This document shows positions 30,061-41,027 of a DNA stretch of 64,000 bases, in pieces. The notes beneath the pieces were generated by a model that saw only the letters and a list, made by a program, of their open reading frames with translations, made no database searches and was not told where the DNA came from. Each line of letters starts with the position of its first letter. Position 1 is the first letter of the stretch. The position numbers were made by a program, and so were the translations under genes. Source of the DNA: Burkholderia singularis (lineage in GTDB: Bacteria > Pseudomonadota > Gammaproteobacteria > Burkholderiales > Burkholderiaceae); assembly GCF_900176645.1 (NCBI RefSeq), contig NZ_FXAN01000033.1:57776-121775 (forward strand), written 5' to 3'.

Positions 30061-30279
30061 TCACTTCGCCCGGAACACGATCCGCGCACGCGACAGATCG
30101 TAAGGCGTCAATTCAACCGTCACCTTGTCGCCAGGAAGGATGCGGATGTAGTGCATCCGCATCTTTCCGGAGATATGCCCCAATACGACATGGCCGTTTT
30201 CCAGCTTCACCCGGAAGGTCGCATTCGGAAGGTTTTCGATCACCTCACCCTGCATCTGGATTACATCGTCTTTGGCCAT
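30061..30279 (-). CDS. infA: Translation initiation factor IF-1
   Basis: A 72-residue S1/OB-fold protein ([20 protein letters not shown], ending [12 protein letters not shown]), the exact usual length. It occupies the A site during initiation. It lies between secY and rpmJ, as is common in beta-proteobacteria. Confidence 0.97.
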
Positions 30280-30288
30280 AAGTCCTTT

Positions 30289-31635
30289 TTAACGCATTGG
30301 GATATTGCCGCCCTTGAAATTGGCTTTCTTGAGCAGCGATTCATACTGTTGCGACATAACGTACGACTGCACCTGCGCCATGAAGTCCATCGTGACGACG
30401 ACAATGATCAGCAGCGACGTTCCACCAAAATAAAACGGCACGTTCCAGCGCAGCACCAGAAATTCCGGCAGCAGGCACACGAAGACGATGTAGATCGCAC
30501 CGGCCAGCGTCAGACGCGTGAGAATCCGATCGATGTACCGCGCGGTCTGATCGCCCGGACGGATGCCCGGCACGAACGCCCCGCTCTTCTTCAGGTTGTC
30601 CGCGGTTTCCCTGCTGTTGAACACCAGCGCGGTGTAGAAGAAGCAGAAAAACACGATTGCCAGCGTGTACAACAGCACATACACCGGTTGCCCGGGCTTC
30701 AGCGCCTCTGCCACGTTGTGCAGCGTATCCGACAGCCAGCTCTTGCGCTCGCCCGAGCTGAACCAGCTCAGGATCGTCGCCGGGAACAGGATGATCGACG
30801 ACGCGAAGATCGGCGGAATCACACCCGACATGTTCAACTTCAACGGCAGATGCGACGACTGTCCACCGTAGATCTTGTTGCCGACCTGGCGTTTCGCGTA
30901 GTTCACGAGAATCTTGCGCTGACCGCGTTCGATGAACACGACCAGGTAAGTCACCGCGGCAATCAGAACGACGATGATGATCGCCGAAATGATGCTCATC
31001 GAACCCGTGCGCACCAGTTCGAACAACCCACCGACGGCATTCGGGAACCCTGCTGCGATCCCGCCGAAGATGATGATCGAAATGCCGTTGCCCAGGCCGC
31101 GCTCAGTGATCTGCTCGCCGAGCCACATCAGGAACATCGTGCCCGTCACCAACGTAACGACCGTCGTCAGTCGGAACACCATGCCCGGCTCGGTCACGAG
31201 CCCCGGCTGGTTCTCCAGCGCGGCGGCGATGCCGAATGCCTGGAACGTCGCGAGCACCACGGTGAAATACCGTGTGTACTGCGTGATTTTCCGCTGCCCG
31301 GCCTGCCCTTCCTTCTTCAACGCTTCGAGCTGCGGCGATACGATCGCCATCAGCTGCATGATGATCGACGCCGAGATATACGGCATGATCCCCAGTGCGA
31401 AGATCGTGAAACGCGACAGCGCGCCACCCGAGAACATGTTGAACATGCCCAGGATGCCGCCCGCCTGGCTCTGGAACAGCTTGGCCAGTTGATCCGGATC
31501 GATGCCCGGCACCGGAATATGCGCGCCGATGCGATAGACGATCAGCGCCAGCAGCAAAAACATTGCTCGCCGGCGCAGATCGCCGAACTTCGCCGTGCTT
31601 CGACCGGGTTTTGCGAGACTCGGGCTGTTAGCCAA
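30289..31635 (-). CDS. secY: Preprotein translocase subunit SecY
   Basis: A 448-residue ten-span translocon channel subunit. Conserved stretches are [15 protein letters not shown] (plug/second span region) and [19 protein letters not shown] in the cytoplasmic loop. It starts at a TTG (31633-31635, giving [12 protein letters not shown]) with GGAG seven bases upstream; an alternative TTG six codons earlier lacks a site. It lies between rplO and infA in the spc operon. Confidence 0.96.
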   Translation of the reverse strand: MANSPSLAKPGRSTAKFGDLRRRAMFLLLALIVYRIGAHIPVPGIDPDQLAKLFQSQAGGILGMFNMFSGGALSRFTIFALGIMPYISASIIMQLMAIVSPQLEALKKEGQAGQRKITQYTRYFTVVLATFQAFGIAAALENQPGLVTEPGMVFRLTTVVTLVTGTMFLMWLGEQITERGLGNGISIIIFGGIAAGFPNAVGGLFELVRTGSMSIISAIIIVVLIAAVTYLVVFIERGQRKILVNYAKRQVGNKIYGGQSSHLPLKLNMSGVIPPIFASSIILFPATILSWFSSGERKSWLSDTLHNVAEALKPGQPVYVLLYTLAIVFFCFFYTALVFNSRETADNLKKSGAFVPGIRPGDQTARYIDRILTRLTLAGAIYIVFVCLLPEFLVLRWNVPFYFGGTSLLIIVVVTMDFMAQVQSYVMSQQYESLLKKANFKGGNIPMR

Positions 31636-31679
31636 GTATCTTCTCCGATGCAAATGCTAGTGACGGCACGCGTTGCGCG

Positions 31680-32114
31680 TCACTCGGCAAACGAACCGCC
31701 AGCTGCTTCGATCGCAGCGCGCGCACCCTTCGTCGCACCGAGACCCTTGACGACGATCTTGCGCTTGATTTCGCCCGTCGCAATGATCTTCGCGCTCTTC
31801 GTCAGTTCGCCGACCAGGCCAGCTTGCTTCAGCGCCAGCAGATCGACTTCGTCGACCGGCAGCTTTTCCAGGTCCACGAGGCGTACTTCACCAACGAATT
31901 CCTTCGTCAGCGACGTGAAGCCGCGCTTGGGCAGACGACGCTGCAGCGGCATCTGACCGCCTTCGAAGCCAACCTTGTGGAAGCCGCCCGAACGCGATTT
32001 CTGACCCTTATGACCACGGCCGGCCGTCTTACCGAGGCCCGAACCGATGCCGCGGCCAACGCGACGCTTAGCGTGCTTCGCGCCTTCTGCCGGCTTCAGG
32101 TTATTCAATTCCAT
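31680..32114 (-). CDS. rplO: 50S ribosomal protein L15
   Basis: A 144-residue uL15, [20 protein letters not shown], with the Gly-rich basic extension [20 protein letters not shown] that threads into 23S rRNA. Confidence 0.97.
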   Translation of the reverse strand: MELNNLKPAEGAKHAKRRVGRGIGSGLGKTAGRGHKGQKSRSGGFHKVGFEGGQMPLQRRLPKRGFTSLTKEFVGEVRLVDLEKLPVDEVDLLALKQAGLVGELTKSAKIIATGEIKRKIVVKGLGATKGARAAIEAAGGSFAE

Positions 32115-32142
32115 ATCAACTCCTTGATCCGTAGTCGGCCGC

Positions 32143-32325
32143 TTAACCGATGACCTTCACGAGGTACGAGACCTTGTTGATCATCCCGCGCACCGCCGGC
32201 GTATCCTGCAGCTCGCTGACCGAGTTGAGACGGCGCAGACCGAGACCGCGCACAGTCGCACGGTGCGATTCGCGAGTCCCGATCAGGCTCTTGACGAGCT
32301 GAACCTTGACAGTTTTTTCAGACAT
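32143..32325 (-). CDS. rpmD: 50S ribosomal protein L30
   Basis: A 60-residue uL30 starting [17 protein letters not shown] at 32323-32325. An in-frame GTG/ATG just upstream would add three residues but the chosen start matches the family. It lies between rpsE and rplO. Confidence 0.95.
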
Positions 32326-32340
32326 GGTGACCACCTGGGC

Positions 32341-32859
32341 TTAGCCCAAAATTTCTTCGACGGACTTGCCGCGCTTCGCCGCGATGTCGGCCGGGGTCGA
32401 CTGCTTGCGCAGGCCGTCCAGCGTCGCACGGACGAGGTTGTACGGATTCGTCGAGCCGTGGCTCTTCGCGACGACGTTTTGCACGCCCATCACGTCAAAT
32501 ACCGCGCGCATCGGACCGCCGGCGATCACGCCGGTACCGTCCTTCGCCGGAGCGAGGAGGACCGTCGATGCGCCATGCTTGCCGTGCACTTCATGTTGCA
32601 GCGTGCCGTTCTTCAACGGCACCTTGAACATGTTGCGGCGAGCCTGCTCCATCGCCTTCTGGACAGCGACCGGCACTTCCTTCGCCTTGCCCTTGCCCAT
32701 GCCGACGCGGCCGTCACCATCGCCAACCACGGTCAGCGCAGCGAAGCCGAGAATCCGGCCACCCTTCACGACCTTGGTCACGCGATTGACCGAAATCATT
32801 TTTTCGCGAAGGCCGTCGTCGCGCTCGTCAGCCTGAACTTTCGCTTGCATCTTTGCCAT
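32341..32859 (-). CDS. rpsE: 30S ribosomal protein S5
   Basis: A 172-residue uS5. It has the N-terminal dsRBD-like [20 protein letters not shown] and [20 protein letters not shown]. It lies at the mRNA entry channel and affects decoding accuracy. Confidence 0.97.
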   Translation of the reverse strand: MAKMQAKVQADERDDGLREKMISVNRVTKVVKGGRILGFAALTVVGDGDGRVGMGKGKAKEVPVAVQKAMEQARRNMFKVPLKNGTLQHEVHGKHGASTVLLAPAKDGTGVIAGGPMRAVFDVMGVQNVVAKSHGSTNPYNLVRATLDGLRKQSTPADIAAKRGKSVEEILG

Positions 32860-32873
32860 GACGAATTCCTTCC

Positions 32874-33239
32874 TTAGAACTTGAGCCCGGCTTCGCGAGC
32901 TGCCTCAGCCAGCGCCTTCACGCGGCCGTGGTAGCGGAAGCCCGAGCGGTCGAAGGCGACGGATTCGATGCCGGCGGCCTTGGCCTTTTCGGCGATACGC
33001 TTGCCGATGAGCGTCGCGGCGGCGACGTTGCCACCCTTGCCCGACTTGTCCGCAAGCTCTGCGCGCACTTCAGCTTCCAGCGTCGACGCGCTTGCGAGCA
33101 CCTTGGTGCCGCACGGCGAGAACACTTGAGCGTAGATGTGCGTATTCGTGCGATGCACGGCGAGACGCGCGACCTGCAACTCGGCGATCTTGATACGCGT
33201 CTGGCGAGCGCGGCGCAGGCGAGATTGAGTCTTATCCAT
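32874..33239 (-). CDS. rplR: 50S ribosomal protein L18
   Basis: A 121-residue uL18 ([20 protein letters not shown], ending [20 protein letters not shown] then AGLKF). It binds 5S rRNA together with L5. Confidence 0.97.
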   Translation of the reverse strand: MDKTQSRLRRARQTRIKIAELQVARLAVHRTNTHIYAQVFSPCGTKVLASASTLEAEVRAELADKSGKGGNVAAATLIGKRIAEKAKAAGIESVAFDRSGFRYHGRVKALAEAAREAGLKF

Positions 33240-33251
33240 GATTGCGCACCC

Positions 33252-33782
33252 TTACTTCTTCTTCGTTTCTTTGAGGATCACAACCTCGTCGGCATAGCGC
33301 ACGCCCTTGCCCTTGTACGGCTCGGGCGGACGGTAGCCGCGAACTTCCGCAGCCACTTGGCCGACTTTCTGCTTGTCGATCCCCTTGATCACGATTTCGG
33401 TTTGCGTCGGAGTTTCAGCCTTCACGCCTTCCGGCATCTGGTGCACCACCGGATGCGAGAAACCCAGCGACAGATTCAGCTTGTCGCCCTGCGCTTGCGC
33501 ACGATAACCGACGCCGACGAGCGCCAGCTTGCGCTCGAAACCCTTCGTTACGCCGTGCACCATGTTCGCGATGATCGCGCGCATCGTGCCCGACATTGCA
33601 TTCGCCTCACGGCTTTCGTCGACCGGTTCGATCTTCAGAAAACCGCCGTCGACGACGACCTTAACCAGCTTGCTCAGGCGCTGCGAAATCGTGCCGAGCG
33701 CGCCCTTCACGGTGATGAGGTCGTCGCTAATTTTCACTTCCGCGCCGTTGAGCGCGATCGGGCTTTTACCTACTCGAGACAT
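33252..33782 (-). CDS. rplF: 50S ribosomal protein L6
   Basis: A 176-residue uL6 with two repeated alpha/beta domains and the C-terminal signature [20 protein letters not shown]. It lies near the sarcin-ricin loop where elongation factors bind. Confidence 0.97.
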   Translation of the reverse strand: MSRVGKSPIALNGAEVKISDDLITVKGALGTISQRLSKLVKVVVDGGFLKIEPVDESREANAMSGTMRAIIANMVHGVTKGFERKLALVGVGYRAQAQGDKLNLSLGFSHPVVHQMPEGVKAETPTQTEIVIKGIDKQKVGQVAAEVRGYRPPEPYKGKGVRYADEVVILKETKKK

Positions 33783-33800
33783 ATTCCTCTCTCCTTTCGG

Positions 33801-34196
33801 TTAAGCGACGTAGCAGATGACTTCGCCGCCGACGCCCGTAGCACGTGCCTTGCGGTCGGTCATCACGCCCTTCGGCGTCGACACGATAGCCACGCCGAGG
33901 CCGTTCATGACCTGCGGAATCTCGTTGCGGCCGCGGTACACGCGCAGACCCGGCTTCGACACGCGCTCGAGGCGCTCGATCACCGGACGGCCCGCGTAAT
34001 ACTTCAGCGCGATGTTCAGTTCTGCCTTCGCGCCATCCGCCTTCACGGCGAAGTCGTCGATATAACCTTCGTCCTTCAGGACCTGCGCGATCGCAACCTT
34101 GACCTTCGACGAGGGCATCGACACCGAAACCTTCTCGACCATCTGCGCGTTGCGGATGCGAGTCAGCATATCGGCGATAGGATCACTCATGCTCAT
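33801..34196 (-). CDS. rpsH: 30S ribosomal protein S8
   Basis: A 131-residue uS8 ([20 protein letters not shown], ending [11 protein letters not shown]). It binds helix 21 of 16S rRNA and in E. coli represses the spc operon. An internal ATG at residue 3 is an alternative start. Confidence 0.97.
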   Translation of the reverse strand: MSMSDPIADMLTRIRNAQMVEKVSVSMPSSKVKVAIAQVLKDEGYIDDFAVKADGAKAELNIALKYYAGRPVIERLERVSKPGLRVYRGRNEIPQVMNGLGVAIVSTPKGVMTDRKARATGVGGEVICYVA

Positions 34197-34210
34197 TTAC
34201 GTTTCTCCTA

Positions 34211-34516
34211 TTACCAGCTCGCCTTGGTCAGGCCAGGAATCTCGCCACGGAACGCGATTTCACGAATCTTGTTGCGCGCGAGGCCGAATTTGCGGAACGT
34301 GCCACGCGGACGGCCCGTAATCGCGCAGCGATTGCGCTTGCGGGTCGGGTTTGCATTGCGCGGCAGTTGCTGCAGTTCCAGACGAGCGGCATAGCGCTCT
34401 TCCTCGGACTTGCTCGCGTCGTCGATGATCGCTTTCAGTGCCGCGCGCTTCGGCGCGTACTTTTGCGCCAGACGAGCGCGCTTCTTTTCACGTTCGATCA
34501 GTGCCAGTTTAGCCAC
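34211..34516 (-). CDS. rpsN: 30S ribosomal protein S14 (long, zinc-free form)
   Basis: A 101-residue uS14. The region [20 protein letters not shown] identifies it; it lacks the two CxxC pairs of the short zinc form. It lies between rplE and rpsH. Confidence 0.97.
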   Translation of the reverse strand: MAKLALIEREKKRARLAQKYAPKRAALKAIIDDASKSEEERYAARLELQQLPRNANPTRKRNRCAITGRPRGTFRKFGLARNKIREIAFRGEIPGLTKASW

Positions 34517-34523
34517 GGTAACC

Positions 34524-35063
34524 TCAGTTTCTGAACGGGAACTTGAAGCTGGCGAGCAGAGCCTTCGCTTCTTCGTCGGTCTTCGCGGTCGTCGTGATGC
34601 TGATGTTCAGCCCACGCAGCGCGTCGATCTTGTCGTAATCGATTTCGGGGAAAATGATCTGCTCTTTCACACCGATGTTGTAGTTGCCGCGACCATCGAA
34701 AGCACGGCCCGACACGCCACGGAAATCGCGCACGCGGGGCAGTGCGACCGTCACGAAACGGTCCAGGAATTCGTACATCGCGCGGCCGCGCAGCGTCACC
34801 ATTGCGCCGATCGGATAGCCCTGGCGAATCTTGAAGCCGGCGATTGCCTTACGAGCCTTCGTCACGACCGGCTTCTGGCCCGCGATCTTCGTCAGATCGC
34901 CAACGGCATTCTCGATGACCTTCTTGTCGGCAACCGCTTCGCCAAGACCCATGTTCAGGGTGATCTTGGTGATGCGCGGCACTTCCATGACCGACTTGTA
35001 GCCGAACTTCTCGATCAGGCCGGGAACAACCTTCTCTTTGTAAAACTCTTGAAAACGTGCCAT
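34524..35063 (-). CDS. rplE: 50S ribosomal protein L5
   Basis: A 179-residue uL5 ([20 protein letters not shown]) with [13 protein letters not shown] and the C-terminal [20 protein letters not shown]. It binds 5S rRNA and contacts P-site tRNA. Confidence 0.97.
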   Translation of the reverse strand: MARFQEFYKEKVVPGLIEKFGYKSVMEVPRITKITLNMGLGEAVADKKVIENAVGDLTKIAGQKPVVTKARKAIAGFKIRQGYPIGAMVTLRGRAMYEFLDRFVTVALPRVRDFRGVSGRAFDGRGNYNIGVKEQIIFPEIDYDKIDALRGLNISITTTAKTDEEAKALLASFKFPFRN

Positions 35064-35080
35064 TTTTCTACTCCGCAGCG

Positions 35081-35389
35081 TCAGGCGCTCAGCACGGCAC
35101 CGGTCGTCTTCAGGAAACGGACCTTCTTGCCGTCCTCGACCTTGATGCCAACACGCGAAGCCTTGCCGTTCGCGTCGACCAATGCGACGTTCGAGATATG
35201 CAGCGGCATCGTCTTCGCTTCCACGCCGCCCGTCGTACCCTTCATCGGGTTCGGCTTCACATGCTTCTTGACGAGGTTGACACCCTCGACCGTCACATGC
35301 TCGGCGCCGACTGCCAGCACGACGCCGCGCTTGCCCTTATCCTTGCCGGTGATGACGACAACTTCGTCACCCTTGCGAATCTTGTTCAT
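35081..35389 (-). CDS. rplX: 50S ribosomal protein L24
   Basis: A 102-residue uL24 with the KOW motif near the N-terminus ([20 protein letters not shown]). It is an initiator of 50S assembly at the exit tunnel. Confidence 0.97.
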   Translation of the reverse strand: MNKIRKGDEVVVITGKDKGKRGVVLAVGAEHVTVEGVNLVKKHVKPNPMKGTTGGVEAKTMPLHISNVALVDANGKASRVGIKVEDGKKVRFLKTTGAVLSA

Positions 35390-35398
35390 CGCGACTCC

Positions 35399-35767
35399 TT
35401 ACAGCACTTCCGGCGCCAGCGACACGATCTTCATGAATCGTTCGCTACGCAGCTCACGCGTGACGGGCCCGAAGATACGGGTGCCGATCGGCTCGAGCTT
35501 GTTATTCAAAAGCACAGCGGCGTTGCCGTCGAACTTGATCAGCGAGCCGTCTTGACGACGCACGCCCTTGGCGGTGCGGACCACCACGGCGTTGTAGATT
35601 TCGCCTTTCTTCACACGCCCGCGCGGCGTTGCCTCTTTGACGCTCACCTTGATGATGTCGCCAATGCTGGCATAACGACGCTTCGAGCCGCCGAGCACCT
35701 TGATGCACATGACTTCACGCGCACCCGTGTTGTCGGCCACTTCAAGCCGAGTTTCGGTCTGGATCAT
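35399..35767 (-). CDS. rplN: 50S ribosomal protein L14
   Basis: A 122-residue uL14 starting [20 protein letters not shown] at 35765-35767. It is the first gene after an internal promoter and a ~210-nt leader, so it probably heads the spc transcription unit. In-frame upstream codons have no family similarity. Confidence 0.97.
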   Translation of the reverse strand: MIQTETRLEVADNTGAREVMCIKVLGGSKRRYASIGDIIKVSVKEATPRGRVKKGEIYNAVVVRTAKGVRRQDGSLIKFDGNAAVLLNNKLEPIGTRIFGPVTRELRSERFMKIVSLAPEVL

Positions 35768-36072
35768 GGTTTGTCTTTCCCAACTTAATCCGGATGCACC
35801 ACCATGGCGCATACGGTCAGTCTTGGTCCCGTCAGCCAATCGGCTGCTTGGGTTGGAACAGCAGCGACGGCAAACGAAACCCGCCATCGCAAATTCGGTG
35901 ATTCTTTCGGAGCAGGCAGGACGCCAGTCCGCTTCCCCCACCAGTACCTCGCCCGCGACGGGGCTCCCACAAGAGGGAAGACCGGGATTATAACAAATAA
36001 TCCCGGCCACGCAAGCAAAAACTTTGCGATTTCAAGCACTTCTCGTCGAAGTGCCTGTTACGGCCTGCCCGC
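35768..36072 (-). other. 305-bp spacer between rpsQ and rplN: promoter, hairpin and long leader
   Basis: This is the largest gap inside the S10-spc array. It holds a promoter with an extended -10 at 35987-36014 and, downstream, about 210 nt of untranslated leader before rplN. No protein gene is credible in it. Confidence 0.7.
35987..36014 (-). promoter_or_regulatory. Promoter for rplN (spc operon)
   Basis: On the minus strand: TTGCGT (36009-36014), 16 bp, then TGTTATAAT, an extended perfect -10 (hexamer at 35987-35992). The -10 is itself inside an inverted repeat, CCGGGATTAT / ATAATCCCGG (35982-35991 with 35997-36006). Predicted transcription start near 35980. Confidence 0.7.
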
Positions 36073-36345
36073 TTAGATCACGCGGGCTGCCTCGACAAGG
36101 CGCGCCACCGTCCAAGCTTTCGTCTTCGAAACAGGACGGGTTTCCTGGATTTCGACGAGATCGCCTTCGTTGTAGGTGTTCGCTTCGTCATGCGCATGGT
36201 ACTTCTTCGAGCGCACGACATACTTGCCGTAGATCGGGTGCTTCACGCGGTGCTCGACCAGCACGGTGACGGTCTTGTCCATCTTGTTGCTGACGACCTT
36301 ACCGACGAGCGTCCGCTTCAGCGAGGTTTTCACGCTATCGTTCAT
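36073..36345 (-). CDS. rpsQ: 30S ribosomal protein S17
   Basis: A 90-residue uS17 with the OB-fold [20 protein letters not shown]. Its start overlaps the rpmC stop by 4 nt (ATGA). It is the last gene before the spacer that precedes rplN. Confidence 0.97.
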   Translation of the reverse strand: MNDSVKTSLKRTLVGKVVSNKMDKTVTVLVEHRVKHPIYGKYVVRSKKYHAHDEANTYNEGDLVEIQETRPVSKTKAWTVARLVEAARVI

Positions 36346-36536
36346 TTCTGGTTCGCCTTCTGAGTCAGGACGGTCCGCACACGTGCGATGTCGCGACGAA
36401 CCTTCTTCAGTTGGCTCGTGTTCGTGAGCTGCTGGGTCGCGAGTTGCATGCGCAGGCCGAATTGCGCCTTCAGCAGGTCCGCCAGCTCCTTGTTGAGCGC
36501 GGCCTGGTCTTTCTGGAGAAGTTCGGAAGCCTTCAT
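36342..36536 (-). CDS. rpmC: 50S ribosomal protein L29
   Basis: A 64-residue uL29, a two-helix protein at the exit tunnel ([20 protein letters not shown]), with [20 protein letters not shown] as signature. Confidence 0.97.
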   Translation of the reverse strand: MKASELLQKDQAALNKELADLLKAQFGLRMQLATQQLTNTSQLKKVRRDIARVRTVLTQKANQK

Positions 36537-36545
36537 GTTTTCTCC

Positions 36546-36962
36546 TTAGGCGCCGAGCTGACGCACGATGAACGTCGTCTTCAGCGGCAGCTTCGCTGCA
36601 GCCAGACGGAACGCTTCGCGTGCCAGTTCTTCGGATACGCCGTCCATTTCATACAGCATCTTGCCCGGCTGAATCTCGGCGACGTAGTACTCCGGGTTAC
36701 CCTTACCGTTACCCATCCGTACTTCGGCCGGCTTCTGCGAAATCGGCTTGTCCGGGAAAATGCGAATCCAGATGCGGCCGCCACGCTTGATGTGACGCGT
36801 CATGGCACGACGCGCCGCTTCAATTTGACGCGCGGTCAAACGGCCGCGACCGATCGCCTTCAGGCCGAACTCACCGAACGACACCGCGTTGCCGCGCGTC
36901 GCCTTGCCGGTGTTACGACCCTTCTGCTCTTTGCGATACTTCCTGCGTTTCGGTTGCAGCAT
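36546..36962 (-). CDS. rplP: 50S ribosomal protein L16
   Basis: A 138-residue uL16 ([20 protein letters not shown]), with [20 protein letters not shown]. It organises the A-site tRNA channel. Confidence 0.97.
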   Translation of the reverse strand: MLQPKRRKYRKEQKGRNTGKATRGNAVSFGEFGLKAIGRGRLTARQIEAARRAMTRHIKRGGRIWIRIFPDKPISQKPAEVRMGNGKGNPEYYVAEIQPGKMLYEMDGVSEELAREAFRLAAAKLPLKTTFIVRQLGA

Positions 36963-36964
36963 CG

Positions 36965-37765
36965 TTATTCTCCAGTCTTGCCGTCTTCCGGCTTGCCGGC
37001 GCCACGGCGCGGGCCGCCACGGCGGGCGCCCGGAGCGCCGCCTTCGCCGTCACGGCGCGGACGACGATCGCCCGGGCGCGCGTTGCGACGCGGACGCTTG
37101 TCTTCGGTCACTTCCTCGACCACCGGTGCATCGTTGCGGCCGAGCGTGTCACCCTTGTACACCCACACCTTGACGCCGATGATCCCGTAAGTCGTCTTCG
37201 CTTCCGATGTCGCGTAATCGATATCGGCGCGCAGCGTATGCAGCGGCACGCGGCCTTCGCGATACCACTCGGTACGTGCGATTTCGATACCGTTCAGACG
37301 GCCGGCGCTCATGATCTTGATGCCCTGCGCACCCAGACGCATCGCGTTCTGCATCGCGCGCTTCATCGCGCGACGGAACATGATCCGGCGCTCGAGCTGC
37401 TGCGTGATCGAATCGGCGATGAGCTGCGCATCGGTTTCCGGCTTGCGGATCTCTTCGATGTTGACGTGAACCGGCACGCCCATGCGGCGCTGCAGTTCCG
37501 TCTTCAACAGTTCGATATCCTCGCCCTTCTTACCGATGACGACGCCCGGACGCGAGCTGAAAATCGTGATGCGCGCGTTCTTCGCCGGACGCTCGATGAC
37601 GACGCGGCCGACCGAAGCGTTCTTCAGCTTCTTCTTCAGGTATTCACGAACACCGATGTCTTCCTGCAACATCGCCGCGAAATTGTTGTTGTTCGCGTAC
37701 CAACGCGACGCCCAATTGCGGCTGACGGCCAAACGGAAGCCAGTCGGATGAATTTTCTGTCCCAT
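36965..37765 (-). CDS. rpsC: 30S ribosomal protein S3
   Basis: A 266-residue uS3 with a KH domain ([20 protein letters not shown]) and the standard C-terminal domain. A ~50-residue Arg/Gly/Pro-rich tail ([20 protein letters not shown]...) makes it longer than the 233-residue E. coli protein; such tails are common in beta-proteobacteria. Confidence 0.97.
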
Positions 37766-37776
37766 CGTATGACCCC

Positions 37777-38106
37777 TTAATTCCCGACCGTCACAGTGAT
37801 GTGACAGGATTGCTTCTCAATGCGGTTGCCGCGGCCTTTCGCGCGCGCGGTGAATCGCTTGAGCGACGCAGCCTTGTCGACGTAGATGCTCTTGATCTTG
37901 AGCTCGTCGATATCGGCGCCTTCGTTGTGCTCCGCATTCGCGATCGCCGACAGCACGACCTTCTTCACGATGCCTGCCGCCTTCTTCGGCGAGAACGTCA
38001 GAACGTTCAGCGCCTTGTCGACCGGCAAACCGCGGATCTGGTCAGCCACAAGGCGCGTTTTCTGCGCCGAGATGCGGGCACCGCGATGAATTGCTTTCAC
38101 TTCCAT
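37777..38106 (-). CDS. rplV: 50S ribosomal protein L22
   Basis: A 109-residue uL22 ([20 protein letters not shown]); the beta hairpin [19 protein letters not shown] extends into the exit tunnel, where macrolide resistance changes arise. The loop looks wild type, with no insertion or deletion. Confidence 0.97.
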
Positions 38107-38118
38107 CTTGATTGCCCC

Positions 38119-38394
38119 TTATTTCTTGGCCTTCTTGTCGGCCGCGTGACCCTTGAACGTACGGGTCAGTGCGAACTCGCCAAGCTTGTGGCCGACCATG
38201 TTTTCCGAGATGTACACCGGAACGTGTTGACGGCCGTTATGAACGGCGATCGTCAGGCCGATGAAATCCGGGAGGATCGTCGAGCGACGCGACCAGGTCT
38301 TGATCGGCTTCTTGTCGCGCGAAGCTGCAGCCGCCTCAACTTTCTTCAGCAAATGGGCGTCGCAGAACGGACCTTTTTTAACAGAACGTGCCAT
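38119..38394 (-). CDS. rpsS: 30S ribosomal protein S19
   Basis: A 91-residue uS19 ([20 protein letters not shown]) with the signature [20 protein letters not shown]. Confidence 0.97.
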
Positions 38395-38404
38395 TGCCTA
38401 CTCC

Positions 38405-39232
38405 TTAACGCTTGTGACGGCGCTGGACGATCATCGTCGTCGTGCGCTTGTTGCGACGCGTACGGAAGCCCTTCGTCGGCGTGCCCCACGGGCTCACCGG
38501 GTCGCGGCCCGCAGCAGTACGGCCTTCACCACCACCGTGCGGGTGGTCGATCGGGTTCATGGCCACGCCACGCACCGTCGGACGGATACCGCGCCAGCGG
38601 TTCGCACCGGCCTTGCCGATCTGGCGCAGGCTGTGCTCTTCGTTACCGACTTCACCGATCGTTGCACGGCACTCGATGTGCACGCGGCGGATTTCGCCCG
38701 AACGCAGACGAACCTGCGCGTACACGCCTTCGCGCGCCAGCAGCATCGCCGACGTACCGGCCGAACGCGCCATTTGCGCGCCCTTGCCCGGCAGCATTTC
38801 GATGCAATGGATCGTCGTACCGACCGGAATGTTGCGGATCGGCAGCGTGTTACCCACACGGATCGGCGCTTCCGAGCCCGACAGCAGCTGCTGGCCTACC
38901 GTCACGCCCTTCGGCGCGATGATGTAGCGGCGCTCGCCGTCTGCGTACAGCACCAGCGCGATGTTCGCGCTGCGGTTCGGGTCGTACTCGAGACGTTCGA
39001 CCTTCGCCGGAATGCCGTCCTTCGTGCGACGGAAATCGATCACCCGGTAGTGGTGCTTATGGCCACCACCCTGATGACGCGTCGTGATGCGGCCATTGTT
39101 GTTGCGGCCAGCCTTGGAACTCTGCGTATCGAGCAGCGCCGCGTGCGGCTTGCCCTTGTGCAGATCCTTGTTGACCACCTTGACCATCGCGCGGCGACCC
39201 GGCGATGTCGGCTTGACTTTGACGATTGCCAT
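38405..39232 (-). CDS. rplB: 50S ribosomal protein L2
   Basis: A 275-residue uL2. The peptidyl-transferase-proximal segment is [20 protein letters not shown], containing the conserved His. It lies between rplW and rpsS. Confidence 0.98.
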   Translation of the reverse strand: MAIVKVKPTSPGRRAMVKVVNKDLHKGKPHAALLDTQSSKAGRNNNGRITTRHQGGGHKHHYRVIDFRRTKDGIPAKVERLEYDPNRSANIALVLYADGERRYIIAPKGVTVGQQLLSGSEAPIRVGNTLPIRNIPVGTTIHCIEMLPGKGAQMARSAGTSAMLLAREGVYAQVRLRSGEIRRVHIECRATIGEVGNEEHSLRQIGKAGANRWRGIRPTVRGVAMNPIDHPHGGGEGRTAAGRDPVSPWGTPTKGFRTRRNKRTTTMIVQRRHKR

Positions 39233-39234
39233 GA

Positions 39235-39549
39235 TTACTTGGCCTCCGCTTCAAAGTTGATTTCCTGGCCGGGCTTCAGGCACACGTATGCCTTCTTCAC
39301 GTCCTTGCGGCGGCCCATCGAACGGCCGAAGCGCTTTTGCTTGCCCTTCTGAACCAGCACGTTGACGGAATCAACTTCAACCTTGAACAGCAGCTCGACG
39401 GCCGCCTTCACTTCCTGCTTCGTGGCATCCGGCGCGACTTCGAACACGACTTGCTCGTTCTTGTCGGCAACCAGCGTCGCCTTTTCGGAAATCACCGGTG
39501 CGAGCAGGACCTGCATCAAACGATGATCGTTCTTGCGAATCTCGCTCAT
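39235..39549 (-). CDS. rplW: 50S ribosomal protein L23
   Basis: A 104-residue uL23 ([20 protein letters not shown]) at the exit tunnel, the docking site for trigger factor and SRP. It overlaps the rplD stop by 4 nt. Confidence 0.97.
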
Positions 39550-40166
39550 GACAGCAACTCCTCGATCTGGGCGACCGCAGCCTTCGTGACCAACACTTTC
39601 TTGAAGTAGATCAGCGACAGCGGGTCAGCGTAGCGCGGCTCGACAACCGCCACGTTCGGCAGGTTGCGCGACGCGAGGTACAGGTTTTCGTCGACCGTGT
39701 CGGTAATGATCAACACGGAATCGAGGCCCATGGCCTTGAATTTGTCGGCCAGCAGCTTGGTCTTCGGCGCCTCGAGGACGATATCCTCGACGACCGACAG
39801 ACGGCCTTCGCGGGCCAACTGCGAGAAGATCGAGCAGAGGCCTGCGCGATGCATCTTCTTGTTGACCTTGTGCGAGAAGTTTTCTTCCGGCGAGTTCGGG
39901 AAGATACGGCCACCGCCACGCCACAGCGGGCTCGACGACATACCGGCACGAGCGCGGCCCGTACCCTTCTGGCGCCACGGCTTCTTGGTCGTGTGCTTGA
40001 CCTGCTCGCGGTCCTTCTGCGCGCGGTTGCCCTGGCGAGCGTTCGCCTGGTAAGCGACGACGATCTGGTGGATCAGCGCTTCGTTGTAGTCGCGGCCAAA
40101 CACGACGTCCGACGCATTGACTGCCGCACCTTCCTGACCATTCGCATTCAGGAGCTTGAGTTCCAT
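39546..40166 (-). CDS. rplD: 50S ribosomal protein L4
   Basis: A 206-residue uL4 with the tunnel-lining loop [20 protein letters not shown]. In E. coli L4 autoregulates the S10 operon. It overlaps the rplC stop by one base (TAATG). Confidence 0.97.
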
Positions 40167-40816
40167 TATTTCGCCCCCTTCGTCTTGACGGCCGGCGTCA
40201 CGAACACCTTGCCGCCCTTCGCGCCCGGCACCGCACCCTTGACGAGCAGCAGTTTGCGCTCTGCATCGATACGGGCGATTTCGAGGTTCTGCACCGTCAC
40301 CGTCTCGTCACCCATGTGACCCGTCATGCGCTTGCCCGGAAACACGCGACCCGGATCCTGCGCCATACCGATCGAGCCCGGAACGTTGTGCGAACGCGAG
40401 TTACCGTGCGATGCACGGCCGGAACCGAAGTTGTAGCGCTTGATCGTGCCCGCGTAGCCCTTACCGATCGACACGCCTTGCACGTCGACCTTCTGGCCCA
40501 CTTCAAAGAGATCGGGACCAATCACGGCGCCGTTCGACAACTCGGCAGCCTTGTCGGCTTCGATGCGGAATTCCTTGAGGATTTCACCGGCTTCAACGCC
40601 GGCTTTGGCGAGATGACCTGCCAACGGCTTCGTCACACGCGACGCACGGCGCGTGCCGAATGCAACCTGCACGGCCGTGTAGCCGTCGGTTTCAACAGTC
40701 TTGATCTGCGTCACGCGGTTGTCCGACACGTCGAGCACGGTGACGGGAATCGAATCCCCTTCAGCCGTGAAGATACGGGTCATGCCAACCTTGCGACCTA
40801 CGAGTCCAAGGCTCAT
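40166..40816 (-). CDS. rplC: 50S ribosomal protein L3
   Basis: A 216-residue uL3 starting [20 protein letters not shown] at 40814-40816, with GGAG in the upstream GGAGAAAACG. The [20 protein letters not shown] region approaches the peptidyl transferase centre. A promoter-like sequence lies about 110 bp upstream. Confidence 0.97.
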   Translation of the reverse strand: MSLGLVGRKVGMTRIFTAEGDSIPVTVLDVSDNRVTQIKTVETDGYTAVQVAFGTRRASRVTKPLAGHLAKAGVEAGEILKEFRIEADKAAELSNGAVIGPDLFEVGQKVDVQGVSIGKGYAGTIKRYNFGSGRASHGNSRSHNVPGSIGMAQDPGRVFPGKRMTGHMGDETVTVQNLEIARIDAERKLLLVKGAVPGAKGGKVFVTPAVKTKGAK

Positions 40817-40925
40817 CGTTTTCTCCATTCCCGACTGCGATTGGTCGGGGCTAATTTACAAAACGCCGGGCTTGCGACGAAATCGCCCGCACCGGCTTTT
40901 TACGCAAATACGCGAAAAGCCTTGC

Positions 40926-40954
40926 ATTATAGCGAGGCCTTTCGTTTTCCGCAA
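40926..40954 (-). promoter_or_regulatory. Internal promoter between rpsJ and rplC
   Basis: TTGCGG (40949-40954), 17 bp, then a perfect TATAAT (40926-40931) on the minus strand. Predicted start near 40918, leaving about 100 nt of leader before rplC. An imperfect inverted repeat (GAAAGGCCT with AGGCTTTTC) surrounds the -10. Confidence 0.65.
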
Positions 40955-41027
40955 GCAATCAAAGACTTAGCGCGACCTACGGGGGCAGATCACGCCGGCA
41001 GCCTTGTAGCGAGCTGTTACGCGCGCC

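Noticed and set aside
30151..31956. A 601-codon open frame antisense to secY and infA
   Set aside because: His/Arg/Gln-rich shadow of secY; it crosses three conserved genes.
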